A program made the position numbers and the translations under genes. From assembly GCA_964195945.1 (NCBI GenBank), contig CAXMRC010000125.1:1-7747 (forward strand): a DNA stretch of 7,747 nucleotides, read 5' to 3'. Below the pieces are notes generated by a model. The model was not told where the DNA came from, ran no database searches, and saw nothing but the letters and a program-made list of their open reading frames with translations. Source of the DNA: JAAETI01 sp964195945 (GTDB lineage Bacteria; Actinomycetota; Acidimicrobiia; Spongiisociales; UBA5794). This document shows positions 5,505 through 7,747 of this stretch, in pieces; the stretch's first letter is position 1; every line of letters starts with the position of its first letter.

Positions 5505-7589
5505 ATGGCACGCACCATCCCCCTAGAGAAGATCCGCAATATCGGGATCATGGCCCACATTGATGCTGGGAAGACCACGACCACCGAACGGATTCTTTAC
5601 TACACAGGACGCACCTACAAGATGGGTGAGGTCCATGAAGGCGCGGCCGTCATGGACTGGATGGAGCAGGAGCAAGAGCGCGGCATCACGATCACGTCCG
5701 CTGCGACCACTGCTGCATGGGATGGACACGTTGTCAACATCATCGACACCCCCGGTCATGTCGATTTCACAGTCGAGGTAGAGCGTTCCTTGCGGGTACT
5801 CGATGGAGCCGTCGCCGTCTTCGACGCCGTATCCGGTGTCGAGCCACAGTCCGAAACCGTATGGCGTCAGGCCGACAAGTACGGCGTTCCCCGCATTTGC
5901 TTTATCAACAAGATGGACCGCATCGGTGCCGATTTCTATGCGGCTGTCGAGTCGATCGTGGAGCGCTTGGGCGGCAATCCCGTTGTCATTCAGGTGCCGA
6001 TGGGTGCCGAGTCCGAATTCCGTGGTGTTATCGACCTCGTCGAGATGAATGCCATCGTCTGGCACGACGAAGAGGGCATGGACCGAGAAGTCGTCGAGAT
6101 CCCAGCGGAATACGTCGAGGTTGCCAACGAGTGGCACCACAAGATGCTCGACATCGTCGCTTCCGAGGATGAAGAGTTGCTAGAGAAGTACCTTCTCGAA
6201 GCCGACCTCGACCCATCCGAGATTCGCAAGGTAATCCGCAAGGGCACGGTTAACCGCGACTTCGTGCCGGTGATGTGCGGATCAGCGTTCAAGAACAAAG
6301 GCGTTCAGCCTCTGCTCGACGCGGTCGTCGCCTACTTGCCAAGCCCACTTGATACACCCCCGATGGAGGGCTTCAAGCCAGGCAAAGAAAACGAGGTTCT
6401 TTATCGCAAGGCGGATGATTCCGAGCCGTTTAGTGCCCTCGCCTTCAAGATCATGTCCGATCCATACGTCGGCAAGCTCACCTACTTCCGGGTCTACTCC
6501 GGTACAGCTGCAAAAGGCGATTCTGTCATCAACACCACGGATCGCAAGAAAGAACGCTTCGGTCGCCTCCTCCGCATGCACGCCGCATCGCAAGAGGACA
6601 TTGATGAGATTCACACAGGCGACATCGTCGCTGCAGTTGGTCTCAAGCACACCAAGACCGGCGACACGCTGACTGCCATATCCGCTCCCATTCAGCTCGA
6701 GTCAATGACCTTCCCAGAGCCTGTGATCGCCGTGGCTATTGAGCCAAGGACAAAGAGCGATCAGGACAAACTGGGTAGCGCTCTTGCCCGTCTCTCCGAA
6801 GAGGATCCGACATTCCGGGTCCGGTCCGATGAAGAGACCGGCCAAACCATCATCAGCGGCATGGGCGAGCTTCATCTCGAGATCATCGTCTCCCGGCTGT
6901 TGCGCGAATTCAAGGTCGATGCCAACGTTGGCCGTCCCCAGGTGGCATACCGCGAGACCATCAGGAAGAGCATCGAAGGTTTCAGGCTCCGGCTCAAGCG
7001 CCAAACTGGTGGCTCCGGCATGTTCGCTGAGATCGTCGTGTCTCTCCTGCCCCAGGCACCCGGCGTAGGCTTCGAGTTTGAAGACAAGGTCAAAGGTGGC
7101 AAGGTGCCACGTGAGTACATACCCGCTGTCGAGAAGGGTCTTCGTGACGCCCTCGACGGTGGTGTGTTGGCGGGTTATCCCCTCGTCGATCTGAAGGCCA
7201 TACTCACCGATGGCAATAGCCATGCGGTGGACTCCTCGGAGATGGCCTTCCGCATCGCAGGCTCTATGGCTCTGAAGGATGCCGCCAAGCAAGCTGGAGT
7301 GAAGCTCCTCGAACCAGTAATGGAACTCGAGGTCGTCACTCCTGAAGAGAACATGGGTGATGTCATCGGAGATCTTTCCTCACGTCGAGGCAAGGTCGAA
7401 GCGATGGACAGCCGCGGTAACGCCAGGGTGGTTACCGCACTCGTGCCTCTGGCTGAAATGTTTGGTTACGCCACCGACCTGCGGTCACGCACCCAGGGAC
7501 GGGCGAATTACAGCATGCAGTTCCATTCGTATCAGGAAGTTCCGACCGAGGCCGCACGGGAAATCGTGGCCAAGGTCCGAGGCGAGTAA
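5505..7589 (+). CDS. fusA: Translation elongation factor G
   Basis: The product is a 694-residue cytosolic GTPase that drives ribosomal translocation and, with ribosome recycling factor, subunit splitting. All G-domain motifs are present: AHIDAGKT (17-24), RGITIT (59-64), DTPGH (81-85), NKMD (135-138) and GSA (259-261). Later domains are complete, including GMGELHLEI in domain III and the terminal QFHSYQEVP, with no frameshift. The start is ATG 5505, 7 bases after rpsG, because MARTIPLEKIRNIGI is the normal N-terminus; the open extension back to 5445 lies inside rpsG. There is no strong Shine-Dalgarno (only an A/G-rich AAAAGAA), consistent with coupling from rpsG. Codon choice favours C-ending codons, which contrasts with tuf next door. 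Confidence 0.98.
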   Translation: MARTIPLEKIRNIGIMAHIDAGKTTTTERILYYTGRTYKMGEVHEGAAVMDWMEQEQERGITITSAATTAAWDGHVVNIIDTPGHVDFTVEVERSLRVLDGAVAVFDAVSGVEPQSETVWRQADKYGVPRICFINKMDRIGADFYAAVESIVERLGGNPVVIQVPMGAESEFRGVIDLVEMNAIVWHDEEGMDREVVEIPAEYVEVANEWHHKMLDIVASEDEELLEKYLLEADLDPSEIRKVIRKGTVNRDFVPVMCGSAFKNKGVQPLLDAVVAYLPSPLDTPPMEGFKPGKENEVLYRKADDSEPFSALAFKIMSDPYVGKLTYFRVYSGTAAKGDSVINTTDRKKERFGRLLRMHAASQEDIDEIHTGDIVAAVGLKHTKTGDTLTAISAPIQLESMTFPEPVIAVAIEPRTKSDQDKLGSALARLSEEDPTFRVRSDEETGQTIISGMGELHLEIIVSRLLREFKVDANVGRPQVAYRETIRKSIEGFRLRLKRQTGGSGMFAEIVVSLLPQAPGVGFEFEDKVKGGKVPREYIPAVEKGLRDALDGGVLAGYPLVDLKAILTDGNSHAVDSSEMAFRIAGSMALKDAAKQAGVKLLEPVMELEVVTPEENMGDVIGDLSSRRGKVEAMDSRGNARVVTALVPLAEMFGYATDLRSRTQGRANYSMQFHSYQEVPTEAAREIVAKVRGE

Positions 7590-7592
7590 CTC

Positions 7593-7598
7593 AAGGAG
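7593..7598 (+). promoter_or_regulatory. Strong Shine-Dalgarno of tuf
   Basis: AAGGAG lies 8 bases before the tuf ATG in the 17-base fusA-tuf gap. It is one of the two AAGGAG sites in this operon, the other preceding rpsG, and it fits the very high expression expected for EF-Tu. Confidence 0.8.
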
Positions 7599-7606
7599 AA
7601 GCCGGC

Positions 7607-7747
7607 ATGGCTAAGGCAAAATTCGAGCGGACGAAGCCGCATGTAAATATTGGGACGATGGGTCATATTGATCATGGTAAGACGACGTTGACTGCGGCGA
7701 TTACGAAGGTTTTGGCTGAGTCTGGTTCTGGTGCGACTGTGTTTACG
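7607..7747 (+). CDS. tuf: Elongation factor Tu, 5' end (partial, 47 codons)
   Basis: The frame begins at ATG 7607 and runs off the window. The N-terminus MAKAKFERTKPHVNIG and the P-loop GHIDHGKT (19-26) identify EF-Tu, the GTPase that carries aminoacyl-tRNA to the ribosome. The order rpsL-rpsG-fusA-tuf is the standard str operon. The P-loop surroundings read GTMGHIDHGKTT rather than the more usual GTIGHVDHGKTT. Codon usage is unlike the rest of the operon: of 47 codons 23 end in G, 20 in T, 3 in A and only one in C (codon 6), whereas the first 47 codons of fusA include 20 ending in C. Nothing suggests a broken gene in the visible part. Confidence 0.97.
   Translation, partial: MAKAKFERTKPHVNIGTMGHIDHGKTTLTAAITKVLAESGSGATVFT

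Noticed and set aside
5523..6140. 205-codon minus-strand frame inside fusA, and a similar 196-codon one at 6702-7292
   Set aside because: They are antisense to highly conserved EF-G coding sequence and show no domain or start signal.

Overview
The window looks like chromosomal DNA of an actinobacterium, most likely of the Acidimicrobiia type. Pointers are moderately GC-rich coding sequence, GTG starts, -10-like TANNNT boxes placed just upstream of start codons (a leaderless-mRNA style common in Actinobacteria), cysteine-paired SLH repeats, and the rpsL-rpsG-fusA-tuf gene order. The class-level assignment is inference.

Layout. 1-228 (+) is the 3' end of an unrecognised gene. It converges with 231-1589 (-), which encodes a secreted protein with a polysaccharide-lyase-14-like domain and three SLH-type repeats; only 2 bases separate the two stop codons. 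Around 1590-1693 transcription diverges. On the plus strand follow a possible leaderless small ORF (1694-1828), an M50/site-2 membrane metalloprotease (1828-2544), a rhomboid serine protease (2549-3142), a possible 32-aa one-pass membrane peptide (3203-3301) and a proline racemase family enzyme (3294-4304). Spacings of -8 to +4 bases at three of the four junctions, and 60 bases at the other, suggest one transcription unit.

4305-4658 is a gene-free control region. It holds two 44-base near-identical repeats, each with an internal palindrome, then a sigma-70-like promoter and a terminator-like hairpin with a T-run inside what would be the leader of the translation operon. From 4659 come rpsL (S12, GTG start), rpsG (S7), fusA (EF-G) and the first 47 codons of tuf (EF-Tu), cut by the window end.

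The translation genes are ordinary in content. The points most worth checking are the abrupt change in codon usage at tuf, the two small ORFs coupled to the membrane-protease/racemase cluster, the pairing of two intramembrane proteases with different catalytic chemistry, and the repeat plus hairpin architecture in front of rpsL. I do not see a clearly new multi-gene system; the protease pair with two candidate micropeptides is the nearest candidate.
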